NCBI GenBank assembly: GCA_949775045.1
Contig: OX459104.1
Location: forward strand, 5,501,306 to 5,565,305
Direction: 5' to 3'
DNA from: Metridium senile
Lineage: Eukaryota > Cnidaria > Anthozoa > Actiniaria > Metridiidae
DNA: 64,000 nucleotides
Below, piece after piece: positions 11,701 to 21,135 of the stretch (position 1 is the stretch's first letter; each line of letters starts with the position of its first letter). The position numbers were made by a program, and so were the translations under genes. The notes beneath the pieces were generated by a model that searched no databases, was not told the DNA's origin, and worked only from the letters and a program-made list of their open reading frames with translations.

Positions 11701-14700
11701 TGTTTAATCTCAAACATATACTTCATTCTGAAATTTGTCTGCCTCGGGTGACCCGCTCGGTTTACTAAAGTCGTCTTACTGTAAAATAATAATAGGAATA
11801 CTGATGAACATAAGGCCTACTCTGGCCAGTGCCCCGCCGCGCTGAATTGTATTATATTATAAGGCGATCTTAGGCGATCTAAGAAATTTTCAGCAAAAAT
11901 TGACTCAAAAGCTGTTTTGTTGGTGCAGCTTGTAATGACAGGAGGATCTTGGAATAAACGAAAATAAATATTACTATAGTTTAACCACAACAAAACACAA
12001 AGCAACAATTTTGTTTCTCTTTTACTCCGACGAATGGCTAAAGCTTGAGACGCCACTACAGTTAATTTAAAACTAGTGAAACAGTCAGTTGCAAATTTCA
12101 CTTATCTATTACCTGTCATCTATATTTTAATATATTTTAAAAACACTAACGCAGCCTATACTATAGTTTAGTCGCTAGTTTCTATTTATACAACAGTTCT
12201 ACTGATAAGAATGGCCCATACAGTGAAATGCAATCCTTTTTATGCGCACTGAATGGTAGTTAAGACAACTCGTTTATTTTGTCTGCAAAAAAGTCCGTCG
12301 AGTTGTCTAAGCACACAATGGTTGGCAAGAACATATTGACAATTTTTGTCCGCAAAGTAGTTATTCTAGAACTATCAGAAATCAAGTTTATGAGTTTCTA
12401 TAGAGAATAAGTCATTGTGTCAAAAGAAACAACACATTGATAGTTTATGTACCTTTCACAGTGATAGTGATATCTTTACTAGAATTAGTAGAATATGCAC
12501 CAATCATTGCTTTACCCGACAGTACAAACGTGCCAGGTTTTGACAACTGTCGGGTAAAGACAGCCTTAGACCAGTTACCAGTTCGTTGGCCAGAAATCAT
12601 TCCAATTATCACATTGTTTTCAACCAAAGTGAAATTTGTCTGATTCGGCTGGCCAACGACTGCATCAAGTGTGATGTTGAGATCACTATTGCTACAGTAC
12701 ACAGCCTTGTCAAGTTGAAGGGTCAGTGTTGGGATACCAGGAAGAACTGAAGAAATAAACAGATGAAATGATTAATAATAATGGTATAGTGACAAACAGA
12801 CAGTATTTCGACTTCTTTATGAATTATTACATTAACTAGAACTTTTATACTGCATTGCTTGAGACAATCGATTAAAGTATGTTCAAAAAATGAAAAAGTT
12901 TGCGTCTCACACGTTTACTTGGTTAACTTGTTAAAAGTTTTTAAATATAACTTAGTAGCAAAACAAAACTTGAAATTCGGTAGATACAACTTACAAAATA
13001 AGGTTATCAATTCTCGGTTTTAACTCTAAACTTTGCCGGCTACAATATCTAAACTATCAAGAGCAGAAAGCTGCTTCTCTAGTACATTTGTATATGTTCT
13101 TGAAAGATAATATATTCCTAAACAAATTTGGTATATTTTTGTTGTTTCGCTATCGAGTTATTGGAAGCGATACTGTCAAGCAATATGTTCACCAGCATTT
13201 TCTAGAGCCGTAAAACGATATAAATTAGCCATAAATTTAAGCGCCTGTACATGAATAAAATTGTTTATTTAATAAATAATCTCTCAAGCGATTTAGTTAT
13301 ACTGTCGACCTCGTTCCCAGGGCCCTCTCCCTTCAGGGAGAGGGCCCTGGGAACGAGGTTGTTATACTGTGAGGTCAGGTTCACGCTTGGCCGTGTTTTT
13401 TGACACAAATTTCACACCAACATGGGCTTCATACATTCTCACTGTCAGTAAAGAAATTCTTGTCTCTGTATATAACGCTCTGATTCAGCCCCACTTTGAC
13501 TATTGTTGCGAAGTGTGGGACACCTTGGGAATTGGACTTTCGCAGCGTCTACAAATATTACAAAACAGGTGCGCTAGGGTCATAATGCGGTATAAAAATA
13601 TAGCCGGTGAGTCGGAAAAAGCAATGAATGCTCTCGGTTGGATTACACTAGCCGCGAAATTTATGTTCAAAACTCTCCATGGCTTGGCTCCAACAAGACT
13701 TGCTGCTGTTTTTAGGGAATCAAGTGCAACCACCTGTTCTTACAGTTTACGTATCTTATCAAAAACGGTTGCCCTTCCTCTCCCAAAGACAGACTTCCTA
13801 AAAAAAAGTATCAGCTACAGTGGAGCCAAGCTATGGAACTCCTTACCTAGAGATTTGAGAAATTCAGACTCACTGTCTATTTTTGCCGCCAATATAACTA
13901 AAGCCCTATGGCCATAAATTTTATATTATACATATAATTAGTTCCCCTTTATGAATATTTTATCATAAGCAATTTATAGTGCATATAGTTATATCATTGT
14001 ATATATTGTATATTGTATATTCTTAATTGTATGTTAGTTTGTCACGCCCCTATTGGAAATCAGTATTTGTTTATTGAATAGGCTAGCGTGCCTAAATAAA
14101 GTTGATCTCATCTCATCTCTCATCACTAAATAGACACGCATACTGATAAATTCGTTCACATCTCCACAGCAAAAACTAGATTTTAGTTGAAATGTTTCAG
14201 AATTTAATTTTATAGTTTTATTCACTCTTTCACAAAGTACTCTGAAATGGACCGAAGTCAATGAAAACCACGGGATACGGTTAAAATATGAATGACATTT
14301 GTTTTTCAATTTTATGACTTTGTGGTCAATGTAGCATGTTGTTTTGTAGAAATATCAAATGACTTAACTTCTTCCACAATCACAAAATTCATTTATCTAA
14401 AACCTTTCTATATTTGCGATGTATTGCATTTATATTATTTTGTACGGGTAGATTGTAAATTGTATTTCAGGAGAGCCACTTGCAAATTGTCCTAGGAAAA
14501 AGCGTTACTCTCCATCCTCGGGAACCCAGGGGTATTCTTCTGTCGCTCGTTTCTCGCTTCCACAACATATACCCCTGGGAACGTAGTCTGTTGGAGCTTG
14601 TTCCGGAAGTCAAAATTCAGCTCTTTCCTGATTGGTCGACCTTATTAGGTCGACCAATGAAAATCAAGATAACAATTCAAAGAAAGTCGTTAAATAAGTT

Positions 14701-16046
14701 TGAATTTTGAATTCCGGAACAAGCTCCAACAGACTACGTTCCCAGGGGTATATGTTGTGGAAGAGAGAAACGAGCGACAGAATTAAGAATACCCCTGGGT
14801 TCCCGAGGATGGTTACTCTCGTAAAATTAAGCCGGATATTATTATTATCATTATTATTGTATGATAAATAAAGGAGATATCTTTCAAAGTTGTCTTGGAA
14901 AATAAAAACTCTAGAGGTACAGACACCAGAGTCTTGCAAGTTTGTCGATTCGGCCAAACGGTCATTATAATTAGTTCGCTTTTATGATTTTTAGCAAATA
15001 TCTAGCTCCAATTTCAAATCTCGTGAAATTATAGTCGAAAGTTTCGAAATTTTATGTGCACTTTTCAATAGTTGTTATTTGTAATTTTTACTTTGTTTGT
15101 GACATCGCAATGATTTTTTGTCTCGATAATTTATATTGTGAAACATTTAGTCAGTTACAGATCGACCTTGAAAACCATATGTGTAAAGACAGATTCTGTC
15201 AAAATATAATTGTAAATAAATTAACAATAATAAAAAAAGATTTATTGTCACTTGGAAATAATCGGTAACGTCTTTTATGTATATTTAGTATCTCAAAAGT
15301 TAATTAACTGCTGAAGTTCAGCTGTGTGTAAACAAAATTGTTTTTAGAATAATTTTGTGTTTTAGTAATCTATCCTTACTAGATTATTGGAAAACTATAA
15401 GTAATAAGGACCCAAGTATTAGTTGACAATAGCTAAACTTTTGGAAAAGCGTCCCTTGAGCTCAATCTGACGGTATAGATATTTTATAGATATAGCTAAT
15501 AAATTTGATAATCTCAAGATATTTTGATACGATAACGCTTTCGATGTATTTTACTATTAGGACTTTGTATCAAAAAAGTTAATTAATCAATCTACATTAA
15601 GTGTAAAGTAAGCTTAATGTTTATAAGAATATATAGGATTCTAGTTATGTGGATTGACAATCTTGTACGTCGTCTCAAACGAAAGTAATGTCTCAGTTAC
15701 TTCAGTTAAGACTTTAGAACGGAATCACTCAACGTTAAACAGACATAAGATAAAACTGCAATTATTCACACATTATAAATGCTTCTAGTGAATGATATAG
15801 TACTGTATAATTTACAAATCTATACATACCAAACACTCGCATATAAGTGTACAAGTCTGCTTTTGCACCGTCTTTCGATTCTATCTTCACATAGTAGTAC
15901 CTTTCGTCGCTTTTTACCAAATTGCGAATAGTGAAGGTTATGGTAATGGGTGTGTTGTTCTGTCCTTTGACATCCAGGTCGATGTCGTCGTGTCTCTCAG
16001 ATGATGCCCAAGTTTTTGTAACATTGGTTTCGACTATTGGATTCAT
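8748..16046 (-). CDS. Ig-like and SEA-domain transmembrane protein, 3' part of gene
   Basis: A multi-exon minus-strand gene for a single-pass surface protein. Exons by coordinates: 15830-16046 (Ig-like, 5' edge unresolved), 12453-12746 (second Ig-like domain), 11442-11557, 10905-10963 and 10277-10413 (together a SEA domain), 9460-9630 (stalk and membrane span) and possibly 8748-8797 (tail). All junctions have GT/AG ends and the reading phases agree from exon to exon (1,1,0,2,1,1), which a chance set of frames would not do. The SEA segment reads ...SPGVVVSFEL...; the GSVVV self-cleavage motif of mucin-type SEA domains lacks its serine, so cleavage is doubtful. The ectodomain has many N-X-S/T sites. 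The signal peptide and first exons are not found. Role unknown; Ig plus SEA plus membrane span suggests adhesion or recognition. I give no gene symbol. Confidence 0.7.
8798..9459. other. Intron-like interval, no other feature
   Basis: Purine-rich sequence between the transmembrane exon and the putative tail exon. Open frames here are low-complexity (Ser/Phe/Leu runs) and not supported. Confidence 0.4.
9460..9630 (-). CDS. Exon: stalk and transmembrane segment
   Basis: Acceptor TTTCTTTGTAG, donor AAAG|GTTAGT, phase 1 on both sides. Encodes a Thr/Ser-rich stalk (ASTTTAHPMATTKPS), then a hydrophobic span of about 23 residues (VIGIAVGCSLLVVIVIAVIV) closed by a four-cysteine, two-lysine stop-transfer (CCCCKK), a likely palmitoylation site. 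Confidence 0.75.
10013..10237. mobile_element. MITE, CACCTACTTGC family, copy 1
   Basis: An inverted-repeat element in an intron of the Ig/SEA gene. CACCTACTTGCGGTAAGGTT at the left mirrors the right end, with TA at 10011-10012 and 10238-10239. The centre is the hairpin AAAGACAAAAGA/TCTTTTGTCTTT. Same family as 38343-38527. Confidence 0.75.
10277..10413 (-). CDS. Exon: second half of SEA domain
   Basis: Acceptor ATTTACAG, donor TCAG|GTTTGT; enters in phase 2, leaves in phase 1. Encodes PGVVVSFELLLEGN then SPLKEELKRNGGAVGGFTID, the typical late SEA strand-helix-strand. The Gly-Val-Val-Val lacks the serine needed for SEA autoproteolysis. Confidence 0.7.
10601..10707. mobile_element. Half copy of the CACCTACTTGC MITE
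   Basis: Matches the right half of copies at 10013 and 38343 (from AGAGTTCTGCTTCAAT through GTTCTTGCAAGTAGGTG). The left arm is missing. Confidence 0.7.
10905..10963 (-). CDS. 59-nt exon: middle of SEA domain
   Basis: A small exon found by reading-phase demand. Its neighbours leave phase 0 and need phase 2; this stretch has an AAATTAG acceptor and a TTTTC|GTAAGT donor and supplies 19 codons plus 2 nt. It encodes LTKVYQNKKYVNRITVVKF, the second helix and following strand of a SEA domain. Confidence 0.65.
11010..11345. repeat. Tetranucleotide-based tandem repeat (ACGA/ACAA/ATGC)
   Basis: Irregular runs of AACGAACAAACGAACATGCA-like sequence over about 335 bp within an intron. The 81-aa minus-strand frame here is a repeat artefact (Cys/Phe/Val rich). 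Confidence 0.9.
11442..11557 (-). CDS. Exon: start of SEA domain
   Basis: Acceptor TTTCTTGCAG, donor ATC|GTAAGT; enters in phase 1, leaves in phase 0. Encodes a Cys-containing strand (NFNCTNCTWDD) followed by helix-like NSQKFKSFKSKWENI, the pattern that opens a SEA fold (strand, then N-S-x-x-F/Y helix). Confidence 0.7.
11558..12452. other. Intron of the Ig/SEA gene
   Basis: Lies between two phase-matched exons. No further feature seen except a short ATG/ATC run near 11590-11610. Confidence 0.5.
12453..12746 (-). CDS. Exon: second Ig-like domain
   Basis: Exactly 98 codons flanked by a TTTCTTCAG acceptor and an AAAG|GTACAT donor, phase 1 on both sides, the usual state for shuffled extracellular modules. 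Contains YCSNSDLNITL early and a late GTFVLSGKAMIGAY strand pair, and four N-glycosylation sequons. Confidence 0.7.
13306..13360. mobile_element. 55-bp perfect hairpin insertion with 10-bp duplication
   Basis: CCTCGTTCCCAGGGCCCTCT and onward is followed after a 2-base loop by its exact inverse (24-bp arms). The hairpin is flanked by GTTATACTGT at 13296-13305 and 13361-13370, as a target-site duplication would be. It is far more GC-rich than its surroundings. Confidence 0.75.
13371..14118 (+). pseudogene. 3' fragment of a CR1/L2-like LINE
   Basis: An open frame to 13917 (about 180 codons) carries the C-terminal RT region of non-LTR elements: SVYNALIQPHFDYC, LQILQNRCARVI and GAKLWNSLPRDLR. The polymerase core and endonuclease are absent, so it is 5'-truncated. 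The 3' end carries GATCTCATCTCATCTCTCAT, the kind of short tandem tail L2/CR1 elements leave. It lies in the 3.1-kb intron between the two Ig exons and appears to interrupt an older repeat (matching 6980-7470). Confidence 0.8.
14503..14823. mobile_element. MITE with about 105-bp inverted arms
   Basis: CATCCTCGGGAACCCAGGGG near 14512 and ACAACATATACCCCTGGGAA near 14563 are mirrored at the right (to about 14812). Between the arms is a perfect small palindrome GGTCGACCTTATTAGGTCGACC. No coding capacity. Confidence 0.7.
14824..15829. other. Intronic, no feature seen
   Basis: AT-rich sequence between the MITE and the first traced Ig exon. No domain in any frame. Confidence 0.45.
15830..16046 (-). 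CDS. Exon: Ig-like domain (5' edge unresolved)
   Basis: Encodes a beta-rich segment ending SDERYYYVKIES...YMRVF, resembling the D-x-x-x-Y-x strand F region of an Ig fold, though the usual cysteine is not seen. Donor G|GTATGT gives phase 1. Upstream lie tandem GGATGTTA repeats with an in-frame stop, so the true acceptor is uncertain and 16046 is only the first in-frame Met. Confidence 0.55.
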
Positions 16047-16479
16047 CCTAACATCCTAACATCCTAACATTCATCCCACAGGGACCCCTAATCCATCAAT
16101 AATTCCTTGTAAATTTCACAATAAAATATTCATTATACATCTTTCGATCTTTTATTGTACGGTCTTCGATTGCGCGCGCGCGTTGTTGATGAAAAAAGTT
16201 GGGCTTGTGTTGTCTTGCTGACAATATTGGGCTTCCTGTGGTCTGCGCGCGCTTCCAGCTAGCTACCTCTCGCCTCTACAACTATGCAAAGTCATTGAAT
16301 ATGCATGTTCTGTTGAAGGAAGGTTATTTTAATATATTTTCACGTGAGAATGTCCCTTGGGGTAATCCTGATTGGCTGTTGGGCGTATATAAGTCAAACG
16401 ACGCCATACATATATTAATACTCGGCAACAAGAAATCAGACGAGAAAGACATTGCGACCCACTTTGCGCGCTTTTAGTC

Positions 16480-16700
16480 TTTGGGTTTCCTGTGGCGCGC
16501 TTGTAGATTGTGGGGTTCCTGTGGTTAATCCCGCGGGATGGATGGTCACAGGGTCAGGTACCTTGTATATTGTGACAAGGCATGAAACACTGGTCACGTG
16601 ATGGATCGATGTGTGCCCCAGGTTGCCCCAGATAGCTTGGACACTTTTTCGTGAAGCGCTCGGGATTTTTCATTCGTTTGACATTCGTAGAGTAGGTCGA
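16480..16700 (-). repeat. Dispersed repeat R1, short copy
   Basis: In inverse orientation this matches 28315-28665, sharing CAAACGAATGAAAAATCCCG, CGGGATTRACCACAGGAACC and the CAAGCGCGCCACAGGAAACC end. It lacks about 160 bp that the other copy holds, with GATCCATC at the junction. Confidence 0.7.
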
Positions 16701-16850
16701 ACAGTCTCCGAAATTAAATAGAATGACGTCTTTACAGCATGTAGGCATTCTGTCTGCGCACGCTCAGAAAAATCCAATTTTGATTTTATTAACCGCTGAC
16801 ATGCGCCTGCACTTCGCAAAAACATAAACAAGCTATCGGCAATGGCGAGA
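16701..16850. other. No feature seen
   Basis: Short stretch between two repeats. Confidence 0.4.
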
Positions 16851-16851
16851 T

Positions 16852-17158
16852 CCCGGGGGGGGGGGGGGGGGGGGGTACTCCCTCATATTTACTAAACGGG
16901 GACGTTCCGCCAAATAGGGTATGGTTTTTTGCCTTGGCGTCTTGAATAGGGTATACAATTTAGCCTAATTTGTCTTAAATTGCCTTACCTAGGGTATACA
17001 ATTTCCCCCTTGAGTCTTGGATAGGGTCTGCTTTTTTACCAATTTGTCTTGAAATAGGGTACATACTTTTAGGATTTTGCTGTCTTAAATAGGGTCAGGG
17101 TTTAGAGGTACCAGCGGAACGTCCCCGTCAGAAACTGGGTCAAGTACTCCCCCCCGGG
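16852..17158. mobile_element. Poly-G-ended inverted-repeat element
   Basis: Opens with a CCCGGGGG... tract and GTACTCCC and closes with AGTACTCCCCCCCGGG; inside, GGGGACGTTCCGC at the left is mirrored by GCGGAACGTCCCC at the right. The centre holds repeated TAGGGTATACAATTT-type blocks. No coding capacity. Confidence 0.6.
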
Positions 17159-18505
17159 TGCGAAATATAACAAGCGTTTTATTTACTTTCCTCTTGTTTA
17201 TCAGCATTTTTAGTGTGAGCCATAGGTCTCGAACTGGTTGTGTAGTGTGTGGAAAGAAAAACCAGGGCGATGTTTTCCAAAATTAGGAGTTTTAGGCAGA
17301 TTTTCGGACGTGTTTTGGGACAGAAATTACGAAAATAATTTGAATCATGAAGATCACAGAAACCTGCAAACATGTCTCGGAAAAACCTTTCACCACGTTA
17401 ATACTATTTAAAATGAATTACAAAATTCATGGATTTATTCATTTGCGAAATGTTTGCGAAAATGTTTATTTTTTTTAAATTTATTAGTTGGCAATTATGC
17501 AAACAAATAATTATATCTACATCCAGAATGGGTTGGAAACTCAGCACATGCATTGTACTTTACAACACATGTTCAAGGAAAACTGCACACAAAATCCTTA
17601 CAGACCTTTCGAATAACCAACATAGCTCTTTTGATTTCTTTATTGGCAAAGAAATTTAAAGAAATCAATGGCTGTTATTGTTAATCAAAACAAAAGACCA
17701 GAAAAAATGAATTCACACAAGTTAAGACATTGTACACAATTGTAGTGAGCAGTATTCAAAAATATACAAGCCATACCAATCAAGTAGACGTATAAAATGC
17801 AAGAGCATAATGGGCTAAACATAAATGAATGTCAAAATATAGTCACTTCTGCATCTAGCATGCATACTCTTAGTGAAACATGCTATGAGCATGCTCAATT
17901 GGTTGACTTGTGCCTTTTCCAACCAAGAACATGACCGACAAATAATAAATATTCATCAGTTTAGTCAAAATGACAAGTGAGAACAATGATATTTTAACTT
18001 GCTTGATTTTATTGAGTTAAAACTAAAGTCAAGAGAAGATTTCAATGCCACATATGACATTGTCTACTTGAATACATGACAAACTGTGTTGTTATACACC
18101 CTGGTGATTAGCCATAACAATTTGGTTGTAGACAAAATGCTTATGAATCTAAAGATTATTTGATAGCAATAACCCTGGCACTATGTGTGATCTCCACAAC
18201 CTAAGTACAGTCAATAATTCCTATGATCACTCGACGTATACATATCCACTGACAAAAATTATATTATTGAGAATTCCAGCAAAGCCTTGGTACCACAACC
18301 ATCCCTCTTGTCTGTTGTTCTAGTAATTGGTCCATTGCATATTTCCCTGAATAGTAGAGAACATATAATCAGTTTCTTTCATCCTTTTTATAAATTTATT
18401 AATTTCTCTAAAAGCAAATTTGCTTTGGCAAGGGCAAGTTTACTTTTAGAGGTTTTGTATCGAGGCTAGACACAGCTATTGCTAAGTTTGTGAAAGATGT
18501 AGTGA
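17159..18505. other. No gene supported
   Basis: No frame of interest. The final 200 bp before the LINE may be decayed endonuclease sequence of the same element, but I cannot align it. Confidence 0.4.
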
Positions 18506-18506
18506 T

Positions 18507-21135
18507 ATGGCACATTTTTTAATTTACTGGATGATCCTTATGCTACTGCGCTATCTGACTTGCTTGAAACGATGGCCCTTAAGCAACATGTATGTACTCC
18601 TACCCAAATCCATGGTCATTGCCTTGATTTGATTATTACTAGGAACTCTGATAACATCATTTTGGATTCACCTACATCAGACAGCTTTCTTTCTGATCAT
18701 GCAGCTGTTCTTTGTCGTCTATCATTGAGCAAAGCAAACTCTTCTACTAAGAGGGTATCTTACAGGAAACTGAAATCAATTGATCTAGAAGCTCTCAAAG
18801 ATGATTTACGCGCTTCTCAACTCCTTGTACAGACACCTTCTCAACTGAAAGACTTAGTTAGCTCCTACAACGAGACATTGTCATCTTTGCTTGACAAGCA
18901 TGCTCCTCTTTTAACCCGTTCAGTCGTCACACGCCATCGTGTCCCATGGCTCACTGATGAGATCCGTGCTTTAAGGAGGCAACGTAGGCATGCCGAACGT
19001 AAGTGGAGAAGAACAAAACTTGATACTGACTTAAATGCTTTCAAAGCTCTAAAGAACAAGACAACGTATGTTATGAACAGCGCTCGTCGTGAATTTTACA
19101 CTGATTTCGTTAATGATAATTCTCATGATCAGAGAAAACTGTTTTCTGCCACAAAGAAGTTGTTGGGTAGACAATCTGAGATGCAGTTCCCGTTGCATAG
19201 TGATAAACAGTCTCTCGCAAACGACATGGGAGCTTACTTTGTGAAGAAAATATCTGACATCCGTGATGAGCTTGATATGGCCTATGCAGCTCACAAGACC
19301 TTACTTCCAGCTGTTGATCCTCAAGGAATGAACGCAACGTTTTCTCAGTTTTGTGTTCTTGATATTGACGCTGTTAGGAAACTTGTAACTAATTCACCTA
19401 CAAAGTCCTGTCCACTTGATCCTTTACCTACGTCTATACTGAAGGACTGTTTAGAAGAACTTTTACCACCTTTGACTGAAATGCTAAATTCATCATTACA
19501 AACTGGTGAATTCCCTGACACATGGAAAGAAGCTCTTGTGAACCCCATTCTGAAGAGGAACGGACTCGACACAGTCTTCATGAACTACCGCCCAATCAGC
19601 AACCTGCAGTTCGTATCAAAGCTTGCTGAGCGAGCAGTAGCAGATCAACTTTACGCCTACATGATTGATAATAGTTTGATACCTGATCTTCAATCGGCCT
19701 ATCGACCAGGACACAGTACTGAAACTGCCTTACTTAAGGTTAAGAACGATCTACTAATGAACATGGACAAGCAACGTGTAACCTTATTGGTCCTACTTGA
19801 TCTCAGTGCTGCTTTCGACACTGTAGATCACAACGTTCTGCTTAACCGCCTCTCATTTGATTTTGGCATATCAGGGATTGCCTTAAACTGGTTCGAGTCT
19901 TATCTTTCATACAGACGTCAACGTGTCACCATCGAGGGTGTTGAATCTGATACCTTCAACCTAGAGTACGGTGTTCCACAAGGCAGCTGCCTTGGTCCTC
20001 TGCTATTTACATTATATTCCAGCAAACTATTCAGAATTATTGAAAGTCATCTCCCTCAAGCTCACGCATATGCAGATGATACACAACTGTACCTGGCCTT
20101 CAAGCCAGGTGAAGACACTGATGAGAAGTCAGCTATGGCTGCTATGGAAGAGTGTATTTCAGACATCAAAGAATGGATGCTATCTGACAAACTGAAGCTA
20201 AATCCTGGTAAAACAGAATTTTTAGTGATAGGCACCAAACGACAGCTGGAGAAAGTTAACGTCAACCATGTACAAGTAGGAGAGTCCCAGATTAAACAAT
20301 CGTCTGTCGTAAAGAACTTGGGAGCCTGGTTTGACTCCCACTTGAATATGAACGAACACATTAAGAAAACCTGTAGCTCATCCTTTTACCATCTATATAA
20401 TATCAGAAGAATTAGAAAATACCTAACACGTAGTGCCACCGAGACCTTAATCCATGCTTTCATAGCGAGTAAAGTTGATTACTGCAATAGTTTATTGTAT
20501 GTCCTTCCTGACATTCACATAAATAAGTTGCAAAGAGTGCAAAATTCTGCTGCCCGGATTATTGTAGGGCTTCCTCGTTTCTGTCACATTACGCCAGTTT
20601 TAATCGATCTACACTGGTTACCCATCAGATATCGAATCCATTTTAAGATTTTATTGCTAACATTTAAATGTTTACATGGGCTTGCACCTAAATATCTGTC
20701 CGATTTAGTTTCAATAACTAAGGTGTCAAGATACAATCTCCGCAATAGAAACGGCACACTTTTAGATCCAGCTAGTGGAAAACGAAAGACTCTAGGTGAC
20801 AGGGCTTTTAAAGCTGCTGCTCCTAAACTATGGAATGCTCTACCTTTTGAAATTAGAAATATACCATGTGTAAATAGTTTTAAGTCAGCTGTTAAGACAT
20901 TTCTTTTTAAATTAGCTTTCACATAGAATTTTATACAATATTATGACCATATACTATATATCTTTTTACACTATATACCTTTTAAAATTGCTCGTTATTT
21001 AGATTTTTATACATTTATATTATTACATTATTATCATATTTATATATTTATTACTTATCATTGTACATTTAGTGCGCATGTGATCATATTCATATGTAAT
21101 ATGCGCAATATAAATATTAAAGTTATATTGACTAT
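18507..21135 (+). mobile_element. CR1-like LINE, 5'-truncated
   Basis: Contains the 788-codon frame 18560-20926 plus a 3' UTR ending in ATGCGCAATATAAATATTAA, which resembles the GCGCTATATAAAT ends of CR1/L2-type elements. A stop at about 18506 precedes the last part of the endonuclease domain, so the 5' part is lost or decayed. Confidence 0.8.
18560..20926 (+). CDS. Endonuclease(partial)-reverse transcriptase of CR1-like LINE
   Basis: Target-primed reverse transcriptase of a non-LTR retrotransposon. The N-terminus keeps the tail of an AP-endonuclease domain (HGHCLDLIITR and SDHAAVLCRL; the catalytic SDH is at about residues 51-53). The RT core follows: NYRPISNLQFVSKLAE, LLDLSAAFDTVDH (near 410-423), YGVPQGSCLGPLLF and the active-site YADD (residues 504-507). 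The thumb/C-terminal region ends with HWLPIRYRIHFKILLL and PKLWNALPFEIR. The frame is intact from 18560 to its stop, so decay is recent, but without a full endonuclease and ORF1 the copy should not be autonomous. The chosen start is only the first Met; homology begins a little upstream (LDDPYATAL). Confidence 0.85.
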   Translation: MLETMALKQHVCTPTQIHGHCLDLIITRNSDNIILDSPTSDSFLSDHAAVLCRLSLSKANSSTKRVSYRKLKSIDLEALKDDLRASQLLVQTPSQLKDLVSSYNETLSSLLDKHAPLLTRSVVTRHRVPWLTDEIRALRRQRRHAERKWRRTKLDTDLNAFKALKNKTTYVMNSARREFYTDFVNDNSHDQRKLFSATKKLLGRQSEMQFPLHSDKQSLANDMGAYFVKKISDIRDELDMAYAAHKTLLPAVDPQGMNATFSQFCVLDIDAVRKLVTNSPTKSCPLDPLPTSILKDCLEELLPPLTEMLNSSLQTGEFPDTWKEALVNPILKRNGLDTVFMNYRPISNLQFVSKLAERAVADQLYAYMIDNSLIPDLQSAYRPGHSTETALLKVKNDLLMNMDKQRVTLLVLLDLSAAFDTVDHNVLLNRLSFDFGISGIALNWFESYLSYRRQRVTIEGVESDTFNLEYGVPQGSCLGPLLFTLYSSKLFRIIESHLPQAHAYADDTQLYLAFKPGEDTDEKSAMAAMEECISDIKEWMLSDKLKLNPGKTEFLVIGTKRQLEKVNVNHVQVGESQIKQSSVVKNLGAWFDSHLNMNEHIKKTCSSSFYHLYNIRRIRKYLTRSATETLIHAFIASKVDYCNSLLYVLPDIHINKLQRVQNSAARIIVGLPRFCHITPVLIDLHWLPIRYRIHFKILLLTFKCLHGLAPKYLSDLVSITKVSRYNLRNRNGTLLDPASGKRKTLGDRAFKAAAPKLWNALPFEIRNIPCVNSFKSAVKTFLFKLAFT

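Noticed and set aside
16554..16748. 64-aa frame shared with 28269-28460
   Set aside because: Conservation is explained by DNA repeat R1; no family recognised.
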